This document shows, one piece after another, positions 9,101-17,916 of a DNA stretch of 64,000 nt. Numbering within the stretch: the stretch's first letter is position 1; each line of letters starts with the position of its first letter. Origin of the DNA: Longimycelium tulufanense (GTDB lineage: Bacteria > Actinomycetota > Actinomycetes > Mycobacteriales > Pseudonocardiaceae); assembly GCF_014645795.1 (NCBI RefSeq), contig NZ_BMMK01000022.1:33262-97261 (forward strand), written 5' to 3'. Below the pieces are notes generated by a model that was not told where the DNA came from, did not search any database, and saw nothing but the letters and a program-made list of their open reading frames with translations. The position numbers and the translations under genes are program-made.

Positions 9101-10030
9101 GGAAGGGAGCGCAGCGCGACCGAGGAGTTGCGCGACGCCCTTGACGCCCCGTTCCGCCTCGACACCGCGGTGGCGCAGTACGAGCACGCGTTGCAGGTGT
9201 ACCGGGGTGAGCAGGATGCGGCCGCCGCGGCGAGGTGGGTGCGCGACGGGATACCCCAATGGGCCAACGACATCCTTGCTGACAAGGCGTGGCCGGCCCT
9301 GGCCGCGGTGCTGCATCAAGCCGACGGGGTCGGGGTGGACCCGCGGGACCTGCTGGCACAGCAGGCGGCGCGGGGGGAACTGGCCACTGCCCACAGCGTG
9401 GCGCAGGTGATGCATTGGCGCATCACCGAGCTGGTCGAGCTTCCGGTCGCGCCGGGCGGCGACCGACCCGAGGGGCTGCCCGGGTGGGTGCCGACCGCGC
9501 CCGAGTCCGGTGACCCGGTGCCCGATGCCAAGCATGCTGAGCTGCGGGACTGGTTGCGCACCAAGGCGGAGGTCCTCGCCCATCGCGTACGCGCGCTGGC
9601 TGATCGGGTCGCCGAGGAATTGCCTGCCTGGGCAGCGTCGCTCGGGACCGTGCCCGAGGACCCGGTGCAGCGCACCACCTGGTTACGATGTGCCGGCCAG
9701 ATTGCGGCCTACCGGGAACGCTGGGGCATCCCTGAGAGCGACCCCACGCTGTTGGGCCCCACCGAGGTGCGCGGCCCGCAGGCCCCCGCCCGCCAGTGGG
9801 TGGAGCGTTTCCTCACCGCGGCCGGCCTCACGTTCCACGATCCGACCATTCAGCGGGCTCGCGGTCTCCAGGACCGGCTCGCGGCGTTGTCGCAGCGCGC
9901 CGCCCCGGCCTCCGGGCCCGAGCGCCCCGGGAATGGCACGGAAAACCAGCCGGAAACCGTCCACGATGTCGTGGAGGGGCCCTATAACGAGGAGCGCAAC
10001 ATCGGTCATGACCTAGGGCCGGAGCCATAG
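6200..10030 (+). CDS. MobF-family conjugative relaxase-helicase (TraA/TrwC type)
   Basis: About 1276 residues. The N terminus carries the MobF signature GDGYTYL with candidate catalytic tyrosines at 12 and 14, then PPGQWVGSG. The metal-binding histidines follow at about residues 250-263 (THRDSRAG...LHTHVAISN). The C-terminal half is a RecD2-like helicase, with Walker A GPPGTGKST near residue 591 and Walker B LLVDEAGMAG near 660, plus a late YAATIYRSQGLT motif. Relaxases of this type nick the transfer origin, stay covalently bound to the strand and unwind it for export. A GTG directly before this ATG (6197) is an alternative start. Together with the coupling protein and secretion operon downstream it makes the element self-transmissible in principle. 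Confidence 0.93.
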   Translation: MTLHVLHAGDGYTYLTRQVASGDVKRNAKDPLIAYYHSTGAPPGQWVGSGCADLDVSGEVSEAQMQALFGEGLHPDADNMIAAAVAAGTDIADAINAVRLGRRFVIYDKHIPLVRQLADAYTRFAQAHQRRPTIEERRTIKEQTAYSLLMTVDPQRNWTKSEIRAYITNVLGRARQPVAGFDCVFTPVKSVSVLWALGGHQVRQAVEAAHEAAWRDALAYGEKEGAFTRVGAGGVAQVETSGFVATAFTHRDSRAGDPNLHTHVAISNRVLAADGKWRTLDSRQMHRIAVSMSERYNARLEDIVTRQLGARWTERSKGPSKQPVREIAGIPEELILGFSQRRTQIEAGYEQLVTEYVRRHGYTPPRTVQLKLAQQACVEERPAKGRHYTLAEQVDRWLSRAGELLPGVEIGAMIRAVLGRAPSGPSANQVNVHQVAAKVVDAVSEHRSTWAVYHVRAEAERQVRGVQVASSDERDQLVEAIVTRALQAESIRLDVDLEDVPTLLQRSTGESLYRRRGADRYTSHALLDAEQRLLTDSQRRRGPAVPAASIDAAIARLERQERKATKTLNPGQRHLVHHFVGSGRALAVGIGPPGTGKSTAMRAVRAAWESTGGRVIGLAPSAAAASVLGDELGVPADTLHSLGVAWRSGHDVDVQAGDMLLVDEAGMAGTRMLDQVRALAEERGAVMRLVGDHRQLTAVEAGGALRLIHHETGGVELTEVRRFTDPTEAETLLKFRVGDPTAVRWYAAHGRLRGGVRAALLDQLYTDWHADQTAGRISIMVSDTNDTVRELSTRAQFARRAEGLAESRGVTLHDGTTAGVGDRIVTRLNRRRLPVLGARDYVKNGDLWEVEKRYRDGRLRVRHVRHGGRVTLPADYVADWVELGYAATIYRSQGLTVEISRAHLSPHTTRESAVVALSRGTDANYGYLETDQLFGLDEPETLPGDLFYRYRNHTAEEQALATILHRDGRERSATEELRDALDAPFRLDTAVAQYEHALQVYRGEQDAAAAARWVRDGIPQWANDILADKAWPALAAVLHQADGVGVDPRDLLAQQAARGELATAHSVAQVMHWRITELVELPVAPGGDRPEGLPGWVPTAPESGDPVPDAKHAELRDWLRTKAEVLAHRVRALADRVAEELPAWAASLGTVPEDPVQRTTWLRCAGQIAAYRERWGIPESDPTLLGPTEVRGPQAPARQWVERFLTAAGLTFHDPTIQRARGLQDRLAALSQRAAPASGPERPGNGTENQPETVHDVVEGPYNEERNIGHDLGPEP

Positions 10031-10045
10031 GAGGAAAGCGCAGCG

Positions 10046-10336
10046 ATGAGCGAGCAACCCTGGTGGTTACCGAGTCAGGAGGGGGTCGATCCCGCCATAG
10101 GCGAGGACGACTTTGACTTCCACCGCGACGTGTTGGGGGACGCTCTCGTGGTGGGCGGCGTCGCCTACAACCCCATCGATTGGAAGCTCGAAGACGGCGA
10201 CGTGGTGCGCCGCTCACCCGAGGAACGGGCGGTTCTTCTCGAGGTCGACGCGCGGGAACTCGCTGAGGAGGACTCTCACCGGCAGTACGCGTTCGAGATC
10301 GAGCATGAGGGGCCCGACGCGGATGCCCCGTTCTGA
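10046..10336 (+). CDS. Small acidic protein of unknown function
   Basis: A 96-residue, strongly acidic protein following the relaxase by 15 bases with an excellent ribosome site (aggagg). It has no recognised motif. It starts MSEQPWWLPSQEG and is rich in Asp and Glu throughout. Operon position suggests a relaxase accessory factor. Its stop lies inside the next gene. Confidence 0.7.
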   Translation: MSEQPWWLPSQEGVDPAIGEDDFDFHRDVLGDALVVGGVAYNPIDWKLEDGDVVRRSPEERAVLLEVDARELAEEDSHRQYAFEIEHEGPDADAPF

Positions 10337-10901
10337 GCCGCTTCCCGCCGTGCTGGTGGGTCTCGTCGCTGTGCTGTGCGCTGGGTGCGACGACCCCACC
10401 GGCGGCACGGAGTTGGTCGCACCGACCACCACACAGCCCCGCTTCTCCCGCTCCCTGGATGTCCCGGCTCCTCACACAACGCCAGTGCGTCCGACGCCGC
10501 AGGCCCCGGTGACCGAGCCGGTGGAGACCGCGCGACGCTGGCTCCTGGCCTACCGCACCCGTGACTGGACCGATCCCGGTCCTGCGGTCTGGATCGACCG
10601 GACCCGTCCCTACGTAACCGGGGCCTTCGCCGCCGAGAACGAACAGGCTCGAGGGGGCACCCGGGGCGCGCACTGGGAGGAGTTTGTCCGCCGCCGCTGC
10701 CGCACCAGGGTGGAGAAAGCCACGGGTGTCATCCCTCCCGAAGCACCCCGTGGGGACACCGGGGTCTACGTCCAGGTGTCCGGCATCATCACCACCACCT
10801 GTACCGCGGGCGAACCCCACCCCGACGAACCCACCTCTGCCACGGTGTCCGTCCTCCGCGGACCTGACGGCCGATGGCGTGTCAACCAGCGCATCCACTA
10901 A
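10323..10901 (+). CDS. Secreted lipoprotein of the conjugation region
   Basis: A 192-residue protein with a lipoprotein signal peptide (LVGLVAVLCAGC, Cys near residue 22). A Thr/Pro linker follows, then a compact domain with an AYRTRDW motif and a C-terminal VSVLRGPDGRWRVNQ strand typical of NTF2/VirB8-like accessory domains. The ATG overlaps the end of the preceding gene by 14 bases. It probably sits on the outer face of the membrane near the secretion channel. That role is inferred from position. Confidence 0.7.
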   Translation: MPRSEPLPAVLVGLVAVLCAGCDDPTGGTELVAPTTTQPRFSRSLDVPAPHTTPVRPTPQAPVTEPVETARRWLLAYRTRDWTDPGPAVWIDRTRPYVTGAFAAENEQARGGTRGAHWEEFVRRRCRTRVEKATGVIPPEAPRGDTGVYVQVSGIITTTCTAGEPHPDEPTSATVSVLRGPDGRWRVNQRIH

Positions 10902-10928
10902 AGCACCGGAGTGGGGCTGCCGGTGATG

Positions 10929-12062
10929 TCAGACGCCGGGCCGTAGGGCCCCGATGAACTCGGTGGCGTAATTGCTGTCGGGTGCCCAGACATTGTCCCG
11001 CACGTGCACGACGCCTCCGGAGCGGGGAGCTTCGACGATCCGGTTGTCTCCCAGATAGATGCCGACGTGGTGCACGTTGCCGGGAGTACCCAGCATGACC
11101 AGGTCGCCGGGCTGGATGTCTGCGATGGTGGTAATCGCCGGCTGCAGCGCGTCCCACATGGCCTGCGTGGTGCGGGGCAGGGTCACCCCGATCTGGGCGT
11201 AGGCGTAGCCTGCCAGGCCGCTGCAGTCGAAGCCGACTTTGGTGTAGTCACCGTGCGCGTCGGCGACACCACGGTCCCGGATGCCCCGGGTGGGGCCGTG
11301 GGCGTTGCCGCCGCCCCAGGCATACGGCACGCCCAGCTGGGACAACGCCGCATTGATGACCGTCTCGGCCTTCGGGTTAGCCGGAAGCGAGACCCGCTGG
11401 GCACCACGGCTGCCCGTGCAGGTCACCCCGTCCACGGCGCCGACGATCTGGAACGCCCGTTGCTCATGGCGGGCATAGGCGTCGGGAAACGCCGAGACTT
11501 GCACGGCCTGCGCGGCGTGGGCCACCGACATGCCTTCCCAGTTCGGGACATCGAGCAGACCGCGGGGTGCCGAGGGTTTGTCGGAACCGCCGAAGAAGGC
11601 GGCCGCAGCGAAACGGGGGTTCATCAAGTCCTGGACACTGCCCCACCCGGCCAGGGGGCGTTGTTGGAACAGGCCCACCGAGTCGTGGTCACGGCCGACC
11701 TTGTCGTGTGGGTAAGTCAGGGATTGGCGGATCATCGCGACCTTGTCGGCGGGCACGTTCGACCCGTCGTTGGCATAGTTGTGCAGCCCGGATTCCTGCA
11801 GCGCCGCGGCGATCGCGACGACGAGGCCCTTCACGGGCACGCCCTTGCTTTTGCCGACCTGCACGATCGTGGCGGCATAGCCCAGCTGCGTCGGGGTGAG
11901 CCCCGGGACCCCGTTCGGCACGTCACCGGGTGTGCAGGCCACCCCCGCTATGCCCGCGGCGGTGGCGTGTTCCTCGGTGACGACGGCGAGGACGGCCAGC
12001 AGCAGGATGGCGCCCATGAGGGCGAGTGGACCCAGAAGCGCCAGCATCAGTTTGGCCCGCAT
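10929..12062 (-). CDS. Bifunctional cell-wall hydrolase (VirB1-like), NlpC/P60 C-terminus
   Basis: A 377-residue protein with an N-terminal membrane anchor (about residues 3-27). A lysozyme-like/transglycosylase domain follows, containing AALQESGL and HDSVGLFQQRP. The C terminus is an NlpC/P60 domain with catalytic Cys in FDCSGLAGYA and His in HHVGIYLGD, preceded by PYAWGGG. Such proteins open the peptidoglycan locally for a conjugation channel in Gram-positive bacteria. The start overlaps the stop of the preceding gene (ATGA). It ends the leftward secretion operon, facing the lipoprotein gene. Confidence 0.9.
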   Translation of the reverse strand: MRAKLMLALLGPLALMGAILLLAVLAVVTEEHATAAGIAGVACTPGDVPNGVPGLTPTQLGYAATIVQVGKSKGVPVKGLVVAIAAALQESGLHNYANDGSNVPADKVAMIRQSLTYPHDKVGRDHDSVGLFQQRPLAGWGSVQDLMNPRFAAAAFFGGSDKPSAPRGLLDVPNWEGMSVAHAAQAVQVSAFPDAYARHEQRAFQIVGAVDGVTCTGSRGAQRVSLPANPKAETVINAALSQLGVPYAWGGGNAHGPTRGIRDRGVADAHGDYTKVGFDCSGLAGYAYAQIGVTLPRTTQAMWDALQPAITTIADIQPGDLVMLGTPGNVHHVGIYLGDNRIVEAPRSGGVVHVRDNVWAPDSNYATEFIGALRPGV

Positions 12063-12301
12063 CAGCACTCCAGGTCCCACTCCGGGGCCAGGTGGGGATC
12101 GTGCCGGTGGGCGTGCTCGTAGCCGGCCGCATATCCCCGCTGGGTCCCCTCGTACTCGGCGGCCGCGATGCGTCCGGCCGCGAGCGCCTCCACGTCCAGA
12201 GTTGAGGCCGCCGGGGGCGGTGCGGGGGTGGAGGCCAGCCGGACGGATAGCCGGCTGCTGCGGCGACGTAGTTCGTCCAGTCGCACCGTGGTCCAGGTCA
12301 T
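12062..12301 (-). CDS. Small conserved-context protein, T4SS operon
   Basis: A 79-residue hydrophilic protein (MTWTTVRLDELRRRSSRL...), coupled on both sides by overlapping stop and start codons, which supports it being a real gene. The C-terminal half is rich in Tyr, His and acidic residues (AAEYEGTQRGYAAGYEHAH). No family recognised. Confidence 0.7.
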   Translation of the reverse strand: MTWTTVRLDELRRRSSRLSVRLASTPAPPPAASTLDVEALAAGRIAAAEYEGTQRGYAAGYEHAHRHDPHLAPEWDLEC

Positions 12302-12930
12302 GACTGCTCCTGGCCGGTGTCAACGTGGACGTGGACGAGCTGTTGTGCGGCGTGGACCGCGAGCGCGAACGTGGTGGCCCCGGCCTGCTGGGAGGCCCAG
12401 TGCTGGAACGTCTTGTCTACCTCCTCGGCGGTGTGGCTCTCGCCCACCGCACACCGCGGGGTGCCCCAGTTCGGGTCCCGCAGGCGCTCCCGAAACCGGT
12501 GGACCTGCTCGGAGAACGCCACGGGCGCCGTAGGAGGAGCCTGCGGGTCCAGCCAGGCCCGGACCCAGGCAACGCGAAACGCCTTGAGTTCCTCCACAAG
12601 GAGCGGATGCACAGGCCAGCAGGCCGGGATCAGTCCGGCCAACCGGTAGGTGCGCACGAACCAGGCGACCCACGCGGCCAGCCGCGTCCAGCGCTGCGCG
12701 ATTGCGGCGTGTGCCTGGGCCAGGCTCTCGGCGTCGCTGGCCTGGTATTCCTCGAACCGGTACAGGCGTGGGTGCTCCTGTGTCGCCTGGGTACGCTGGA
12801 GTGCTTTCTCGACTTTCTCCAGTCGGCCGGCCAGCGCTTCCAGCGCTGTCGTGCACTGATTCAGCGTGTCCAGCGCGGCATCCACGCGCTCGTCAAGCGA
12901 CGCCGGTTCGCTCGGTGATGCCGAGCTCAT
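12298..12930 (-). CDS. Coiled-coil protein resembling DUF4913
   Basis: A 210-residue protein. Residues 10-55 form a coiled coil. The rest resembles DUF4913 proteins of actinobacterial mobile elements, with AAWVAWFVRTYRL, a PACWPVHPLLVEELKAFRVAW block and a late HWASQQAG. I chose the ATG at 12930 because ggaggagac precedes it; the frame remains open upstream without a ribosome site. It lies between the coupling protein and the hydrolase and is probably a cytoplasmic partner of one of them. Confidence 0.7.
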   Translation of the reverse strand: MSSASPSEPASLDERVDAALDTLNQCTTALEALAGRLEKVEKALQRTQATQEHPRLYRFEEYQASDAESLAQAHAAIAQRWTRLAAWVAWFVRTYRLAGLIPACWPVHPLLVEELKAFRVAWVRAWLDPQAPPTAPVAFSEQVHRFRERLRDPNWGTPRCAVGESHTAEEVDKTFQHWASQQAGATTFALAVHAAQQLVHVHVDTGQEQS

Positions 12931-12958
12931 TGCCACGGTCTCCTCCCCCAGATCTCGT

Positions 12959-14764
12959 TTATCGCACCTGTCTGCTCTCGCTGAGCGCGGTGAAGAACTC
13001 CCGTTCCGACGCTGCGGACTGGCCGGCATCCCCACGCTGGTAGTAGGGCGTCATCTTGGTCAGGACCGGGCGCAGTCCCCCTGCGGCCACGACCAGGGCG
13101 TGCTGCGGGCGCAGGGCCCGCACTTCCGCTGGTGTCAGCGCTGGCCGGGTGCGGATGCTGCGCTGTTCGGTCATGCCCCCCGCACCACGGGTCAAGGAGA
13201 GGACCTCTTCGTCGTAGTCACCGGCGTAGGAGGCGATTTCCCGAAGCTCCTCACCGGAGATGCCCGGCAGCACGACGTTGACGCTGGCCGCACCCCACAT
13301 GCTCTTCGCGTGGTGCAGTCCCCACCGGGTGATGGCTTGGGCAAGGTCCTGCACCACCACAGTGGTGGTAATGCCCAGTCCGCCGCCCTCGGAGAGCAAC
13401 CCGGGCAGTCCCTGGTAGGTGGTGGTGTTGGCGGCCTCGTCGGCGAGGATCCGCAGCGGCGGATCCAACCGGGTGTTCAGCTGACGCTGGCTGTGCGCCT
13501 GCGCGGCCAAGACCACGTCCTCCATCAGTGCGGCAAGCAGATCGGCGACACCGAGTGCCTCGTCTTTGCGGGTGAGCATGTAGACGGTGTCGTGGCCGAC
13601 CAGCAGCGAGGCCGGATCGAAGTGCTCGCCGAGGCGGGGCAGGCAGGCCCGCAGCACCGCAGGATGGTTGAACATGCTCATCGCGGCTTCCACACCCATG
13701 TACACCCCGGACCGTTGCCGCTCGGGCGCCTCGGCCACACGGCGTTGCGCATCCGCCCACGCCTCGGAGTTGGGGGATCGTCGTGAGCGTGTCAGGACCT
13801 CGATCGGGGCGTGGTCGGTCGGCTCATAGGTCCAGCGCAGGACCGTGCGGATGTCCTGGCCCTCGACGGCGGCGGCGTGCAACAGGTTGCGCAACACCGT
13901 TTGCGCTTGCCGTTTCCAGGTGTCGCCGTTGCTGACCGCACTCATGTCCACACTGGACATCAGTGTTTGGGCGCGGCGGATCGCCACGACCGGATCCGTG
14001 CAGGCCCGCACGGGGTCCCAGCGCAGCGGCGGCAGCCCCGGCGCGAGGTCCAAGGGGTCGAACAGCAGCACCCGGCCTCGTTCGGCACGTGCCTTCCACG
14101 TCGCGGCGATCACGTCCGGCCTGCTGGAGGGGGCCAGCAACGGGCCGTCATGGTCAAGGGCTTCCGGGATGACCACACAGCTGGTTTTGCCCGACTCTGA
14201 GGGCCCCAGCACGTAACGGGACTGCCGGATCGAGGAGTAGCACTGGACCCCGGTGTGCACGTCCCGTCCCAGGTAGGTGCCGATCTGCTCCGGCGCGGGG
14301 CGCGGCGTGACCGTCACCAGCTGGGGGCGTAGCCGTGCGGCCTGCCGCACCAGCGCGGTCGCCCCGAGCCGCTGCTCCACCTCCTGTCGGGTCGCGAAGC
14401 CAGGCCGCGGCCGGCGCCGCGCGACCCCGATGCCCACCACGACGGCCAGCACGGCCACCACACCCATAAGGAGCCCGTAGACCAACCAATAGGCCACCGG
14501 CCCCGGCCGCGTGTCGGCCAGGCCCGGCCAGCCTCGCATCGGGTCGTCGGCATGGGCATAGACCCCGATGACCGGGGCCGAGAGGTTGATCCCGATCCCG
14601 CTCCACGACGGCCAGCCGAACCCGGTCACCCAGGCCGCCAGTTGCCCCGCCACCGCCGTCACCACGCCGATCACCAACAGGGCACCCAGCAGAACACCTG
14701 CCGCCATCTCCCCGCGCAGGCCCGCGCGCACCACCCGCTGATGGCGCCGGTCCAGGGTCTTCAC
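12959..14764 (-). CDS. Type IV coupling protein (VirD4/TraG family)
   Basis: A 601-residue protein. Two N-terminal membrane segments (about residues 20-42 and 92-115) are followed by a RecA-like motor with Walker A LGPSESGKTS near residue 187 and Walker B RILADEAANT near 440, plus the TraM-recognition region. Coupling proteins dock the relaxase-DNA complex to the secretion channel and pump DNA. The GTG start overlaps the stop of the VirB4-like gene and has a gggggtga ribosome site. An outer in-frame start at 14803 would overlap further and has no ribosome site. Confidence 0.92.
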   Translation of the reverse strand: MKTLDRRHQRVVRAGLRGEMAAGVLLGALLVIGVVTAVAGQLAAWVTGFGWPSWSGIGINLSAPVIGVYAHADDPMRGWPGLADTRPGPVAYWLVYGLLMGVVAVLAVVVGIGVARRRPRPGFATRQEVEQRLGATALVRQAARLRPQLVTVTPRPAPEQIGTYLGRDVHTGVQCYSSIRQSRYVLGPSESGKTSCVVIPEALDHDGPLLAPSSRPDVIAATWKARAERGRVLLFDPLDLAPGLPPLRWDPVRACTDPVVAIRRAQTLMSSVDMSAVSNGDTWKRQAQTVLRNLLHAAAVEGQDIRTVLRWTYEPTDHAPIEVLTRSRRSPNSEAWADAQRRVAEAPERQRSGVYMGVEAAMSMFNHPAVLRACLPRLGEHFDPASLLVGHDTVYMLTRKDEALGVADLLAALMEDVVLAAQAHSQRQLNTRLDPPLRILADEAANTTTYQGLPGLLSEGGGLGITTTVVVQDLAQAITRWGLHHAKSMWGAASVNVVLPGISGEELREIASYAGDYDEEVLSLTRGAGGMTEQRSIRTRPALTPAEVRALRPQHALVVAAGGLRPVLTKMTPYYQRGDAGQSAASEREFFTALSESRQVR

Positions 14765-16407
14765 GCACTCACCCCCAACGCGTCGTCGAGCAGGGCCTCC
14801 CACTCCTCATCGGGAATGTCGTCGACACCGCGCTGCGCCCGCATCCGCGAGTCGGTCTGCACCAGCGGCTCCTCCAGGGAGGACAGAATGTGCTGCACCA
14901 CGAACGTGCGGCCACCCAACCGCCACATTCCCGAACCCTTGCGGAGGAACTTCAACAGCTGGGCTTGGACATCGGTGAGCCCCATCAGGTCCTTCGTCAC
15001 CGGTAGTGCGGCGTCGGTTTGCCGGTAGGCGATCGAGAACCCGGTGTCTTCCAACAGGCCCCGGGCCAGCCGTGCGGCCTCGCTGCCGGCATTCCCGACC
15101 GCGTCCAGATCGGTCAGGCGGTGAAACGCGATCTGATTGCAGACCCCGTACATCCGCGACAATTTCCACTGCTCCTGATAGCGCCGCAGCAAGGGGACAT
15201 GGCGCATGCCCAGCCAGGCTTCGTCGTAGCCGATGAGCCGCACCGCGGCCCCCGGACGCATGAGCTCGGCTTCCATGGCGCTCTGGGCGCACACCATCGC
15301 CATGACGGTGACGGCTTGGTCGGCGCGGACCGCGTGCAGGTTCACCACGGTGCCCGGCGCGTGGAAATCCAAATATCGGGTGGTGGACTCCTGAGCGTCG
15401 AACATGCCGGCCAGAGCCCCGTGGACGAGGTTGTGCAGCACCAGCCGCGCATCGCGGGACTCATCGAGCAGCTGGTCGGCGTTGATACCCATCCGGGACA
15501 GGTCCTCACCCCAGGCGTCCACACGGGTCATGTGGGCCAGCACGCCCGGTAGGGAGGCCGGGGCCAGGTCCTGGCGGGCCAAGCCCGGCAGCTGTCCGGT
15601 GCAGGTGTCCAGCGCCAGTTCCAGGCTGGTGCGCTCGGTCATGGTCAGCCGGCGGCCGAGCCGGACCTCCACCAGTCCCTCCAGCAGCGACATCCGCCGT
15701 GCCTTGGTGCTGGCCCGCCACTCGGCGTCGCTTTGGTCGGGGTGCTGTGCGATAGGAGCCAGCGGGTTGAGTCGGACCCCCAGGCCGGGGCCCAGCCGCA
15801 GCGGCTCCACCCCCAACTGGCGGGCGATGTGGGTGTACTCGTCCTTGATGTCGACCCAGGACCAGGGGATCCCAACCGCATTGAAGCGAATCATCTGGGT
15901 TTTCATCAGCGACGACTTGCCGGAGCCAATCTCGCCGATGATCAGGCCGTTGGGGCTGGTGATCGTGCCCGCCCGATACAGCTCCCAGGGGTCGAATAGG
16001 AACGAGGCGCGGCTGAACAAGTCCACGCCAATGTAGATTCCGGGGACTCCGAGCCCGGGATCCATGATCCAGGGGTACCAGGTCTTGAGGACACCGCTGC
16101 TGGCCGTGTGGGCCGGCAGCCGCATAAGACGGCTTAACCGCCCGGTTGCCTTTCCGAACGCACCCTTGCGATCCCGGCGCGGCCCCTGTTCCTCCCGCCA
16201 CTGCCGCACCTGTTGGGCCCGTTCAAAACGCCGCCGCGCTTGCTCAGCGCGAGCCTCGTCACGGCGGGCGGCCCGTGCGCGCACTTGGTCGCGCCAGGTG
16301 CGGCGATCAGTAGCCGGGGCAGGCTGTGTCACCGGGTGCCCGCCCGGCGGCGTGGGCACCGGGCGCAACGATGCCCGATGGGGGTGCGACGGTGGCGGCG
16401 GGGTCAC
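14761..16407 (-). CDS. VirB4-type conjugation ATPase
   Basis: A 548-residue protein. After a basic, helical N terminus it contains Walker A GEIGSGKSS near residue 160, SWVDIKDEYTHIA, and Walker B LIGYDEAWLG near residue 394, followed by an arginine-rich stretch. This is the AAA domain of VirB4/TrbE ATPases that power pilus or channel assembly. It lacks the long N-terminal domain of classical VirB4, which may be supplied by the next gene upstream. The ATG overlaps the stop of that gene. Confidence 0.88.
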   Translation of the reverse strand: MTPPPPSHPHRASLRPVPTPPGGHPVTQPAPATDRRTWRDQVRARAARRDEARAEQARRRFERAQQVRQWREEQGPRRDRKGAFGKATGRLSRLMRLPAHTASSGVLKTWYPWIMDPGLGVPGIYIGVDLFSRASFLFDPWELYRAGTITSPNGLIIGEIGSGKSSLMKTQMIRFNAVGIPWSWVDIKDEYTHIARQLGVEPLRLGPGLGVRLNPLAPIAQHPDQSDAEWRASTKARRMSLLEGLVEVRLGRRLTMTERTSLELALDTCTGQLPGLARQDLAPASLPGVLAHMTRVDAWGEDLSRMGINADQLLDESRDARLVLHNLVHGALAGMFDAQESTTRYLDFHAPGTVVNLHAVRADQAVTVMAMVCAQSAMEAELMRPGAAVRLIGYDEAWLGMRHVPLLRRYQEQWKLSRMYGVCNQIAFHRLTDLDAVGNAGSEAARLARGLLEDTGFSIAYRQTDAALPVTKDLMGLTDVQAQLLKFLRKGSGMWRLGGRTFVVQHILSSLEEPLVQTDSRMRAQRGVDDIPDEEWEALLDDALGVSA

Positions 16408-17888
16408 GAGCCGGTCACCCCCCGCATCGGGGCCAAGCCCCGCGCCAGCGGCAGGGCCCCGGCGAAAAACCCCTGATCCTGCTCGCCGAAGAGCACCATG
16501 GACGAACAGCGCACCCGGGTCAGCCGGCGGCGTACCGCCGCGACACTGCGACGCAGGGCGTGGGCATCCGGTGCGGTGACGGTGACGAACATCGAGTACC
16601 GGAAGTAGCCCGCACCCTCGGCGAGCTCGTCGTCCAGCTGTTGCGCGGCAGCCAATTCTTTCTGGGTGCGCGCGTCCACCAGCAGACCGTGCGACTGGCG
16701 CATGTGGATGTTGCCCGCCGCCGCCAAGGCTTGATTACTCACGCTGCGCTCGGCCCGATGCGGGGGCAAGGGCTGCACCACCAGACTGATCGACCGGCGC
16801 ACATCCGACTGCTGCAGCAGCGGCGCCAACCAGTTGCTCTTCACCGGTCGCCGGGGAAGCTCATGCACCCACAGCGTGGAGGACACGGCCGAGTCGTGTC
16901 GGAACAACGTCCACTGCCGTTCGGTGGCCGACGGCCCCGCCACCCGCAGGTCAAGTTCATGCTGGGCGCTGGATTGCATGTCATACAGCGGCAAGCTGTC
17001 GGGGTCGAACTGACTATGCAGGACCGCGGCGTACTGGCCGGGGGTGAGCCACCCTCGGACCGGAATCCGTGCCTCGCTGATCTGCCGCTCCAGCTCGAGC
17101 AGGCGTTCCATGACCACCACACCGATCGCAGTGTCATCCCCACCGGAGGCCTTGATCTCCGCCGCGAGTGCCTGCAGGTCGAACGCGACGACCAAGAACA
17201 CTTCGTGGCGTTGCGCGCTGGGAGCGGCGCGGGAGACTAGCTCATACAGCGCCCGGGCGGGCAGTTCCTCACGCTGGACTGCCCGGTCCAGGTAGTAGGC
17301 CTGCGCCGTGTTGGTGGCATCCGGCATCGACCGGAACAGCAACTGCCAGCGGGTGATGGCCGCGTCCTGGTCGCAGGTGGACTCCATCACCGCTTCCCAC
17401 TCATTCAGGCGGGATTCTTGCTCCGCAGTCTCCTCCAACACCACCGGGGTGCCCTCGGTCAGCAGCGCGGCCGTGACCACCTTCGTCCCCTCGTCCACGA
17501 CCAAGCCGATCCGCTGCTGCCCGTCGGTGGCCACCGCCGCGATCATGCGCAGGCTGGCCAAATCGCCGGGCAGATCCATCCGGTGCGCCAAGCTTGAGGG
17601 ACCGAACACCGCACCCCGATACACCGCCGTGCCGCGCAGCCGGTCCACAACCACCCCGACCACCGGGCCCAGCCACTCGGTGAGGTAACGGCCGCCCACG
17701 CGGACGAATGCCACGAAAATCAGGCCGCCACCGGCCACCAGCAGGAACACGAACAACGCAAGCGATCCGGACTGCACCCCCAGCCACGGCAACGCGATCG
17801 CGGCCACGATGACGAGCATCTGCGTAATGCTCAGCTTGCCGACCACGCCGGAGGTCCGGCGTGGGGGAAACCTGTAGTGACGCTCCAT
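16404..17888 (-). CDS. SCO6880-family T4SS protein (VirB3/VirB4 N-domain-like)
   Basis: A 494-residue protein. Two adjacent membrane helices (about residues 20-60: QMLVIVAAIALPWLG, then LALFVFLLVAGGGLIFVAF) are followed by a soluble domain. The arrangement matches the actinobacterial SCO6880 family that always sits next to a VirB4-like ATPase. I infer that it combines a VirB3/PrgI-like anchor with the N-terminal VirB4 domain that the 548-residue ATPase lacks. The ATG at 17888 has a ggag site. The frame is open upstream over the Pro-rich tail of the next gene, which is a shadow. Confidence 0.8.
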   Translation of the reverse strand: MERHYRFPPRRTSGVVGKLSITQMLVIVAAIALPWLGVQSGSLALFVFLLVAGGGLIFVAFVRVGGRYLTEWLGPVVGVVVDRLRGTAVYRGAVFGPSSLAHRMDLPGDLASLRMIAAVATDGQQRIGLVVDEGTKVVTAALLTEGTPVVLEETAEQESRLNEWEAVMESTCDQDAAITRWQLLFRSMPDATNTAQAYYLDRAVQREELPARALYELVSRAAPSAQRHEVFLVVAFDLQALAAEIKASGGDDTAIGVVVMERLLELERQISEARIPVRGWLTPGQYAAVLHSQFDPDSLPLYDMQSSAQHELDLRVAGPSATERQWTLFRHDSAVSSTLWVHELPRRPVKSNWLAPLLQQSDVRRSISLVVQPLPPHRAERSVSNQALAAAGNIHMRQSHGLLVDARTQKELAAAQQLDDELAEGAGYFRYSMFVTVTAPDAHALRRSVAAVRRRLTRVRCSSMVLFGEQDQGFFAGALPLARGLAPMRGVTGS

Positions 17889-17916
17889 CACGGACACTCC
17901 CGTCGTTTCCCGTCGG

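Noticed and set aside
7766-9583. 605-residue open frame antisense to the relaxase
   Set aside because: Long antisense frames are expected in GC-rich coding DNA. The composition is typical of a shadow, and the relaxase motifs are on the other strand.
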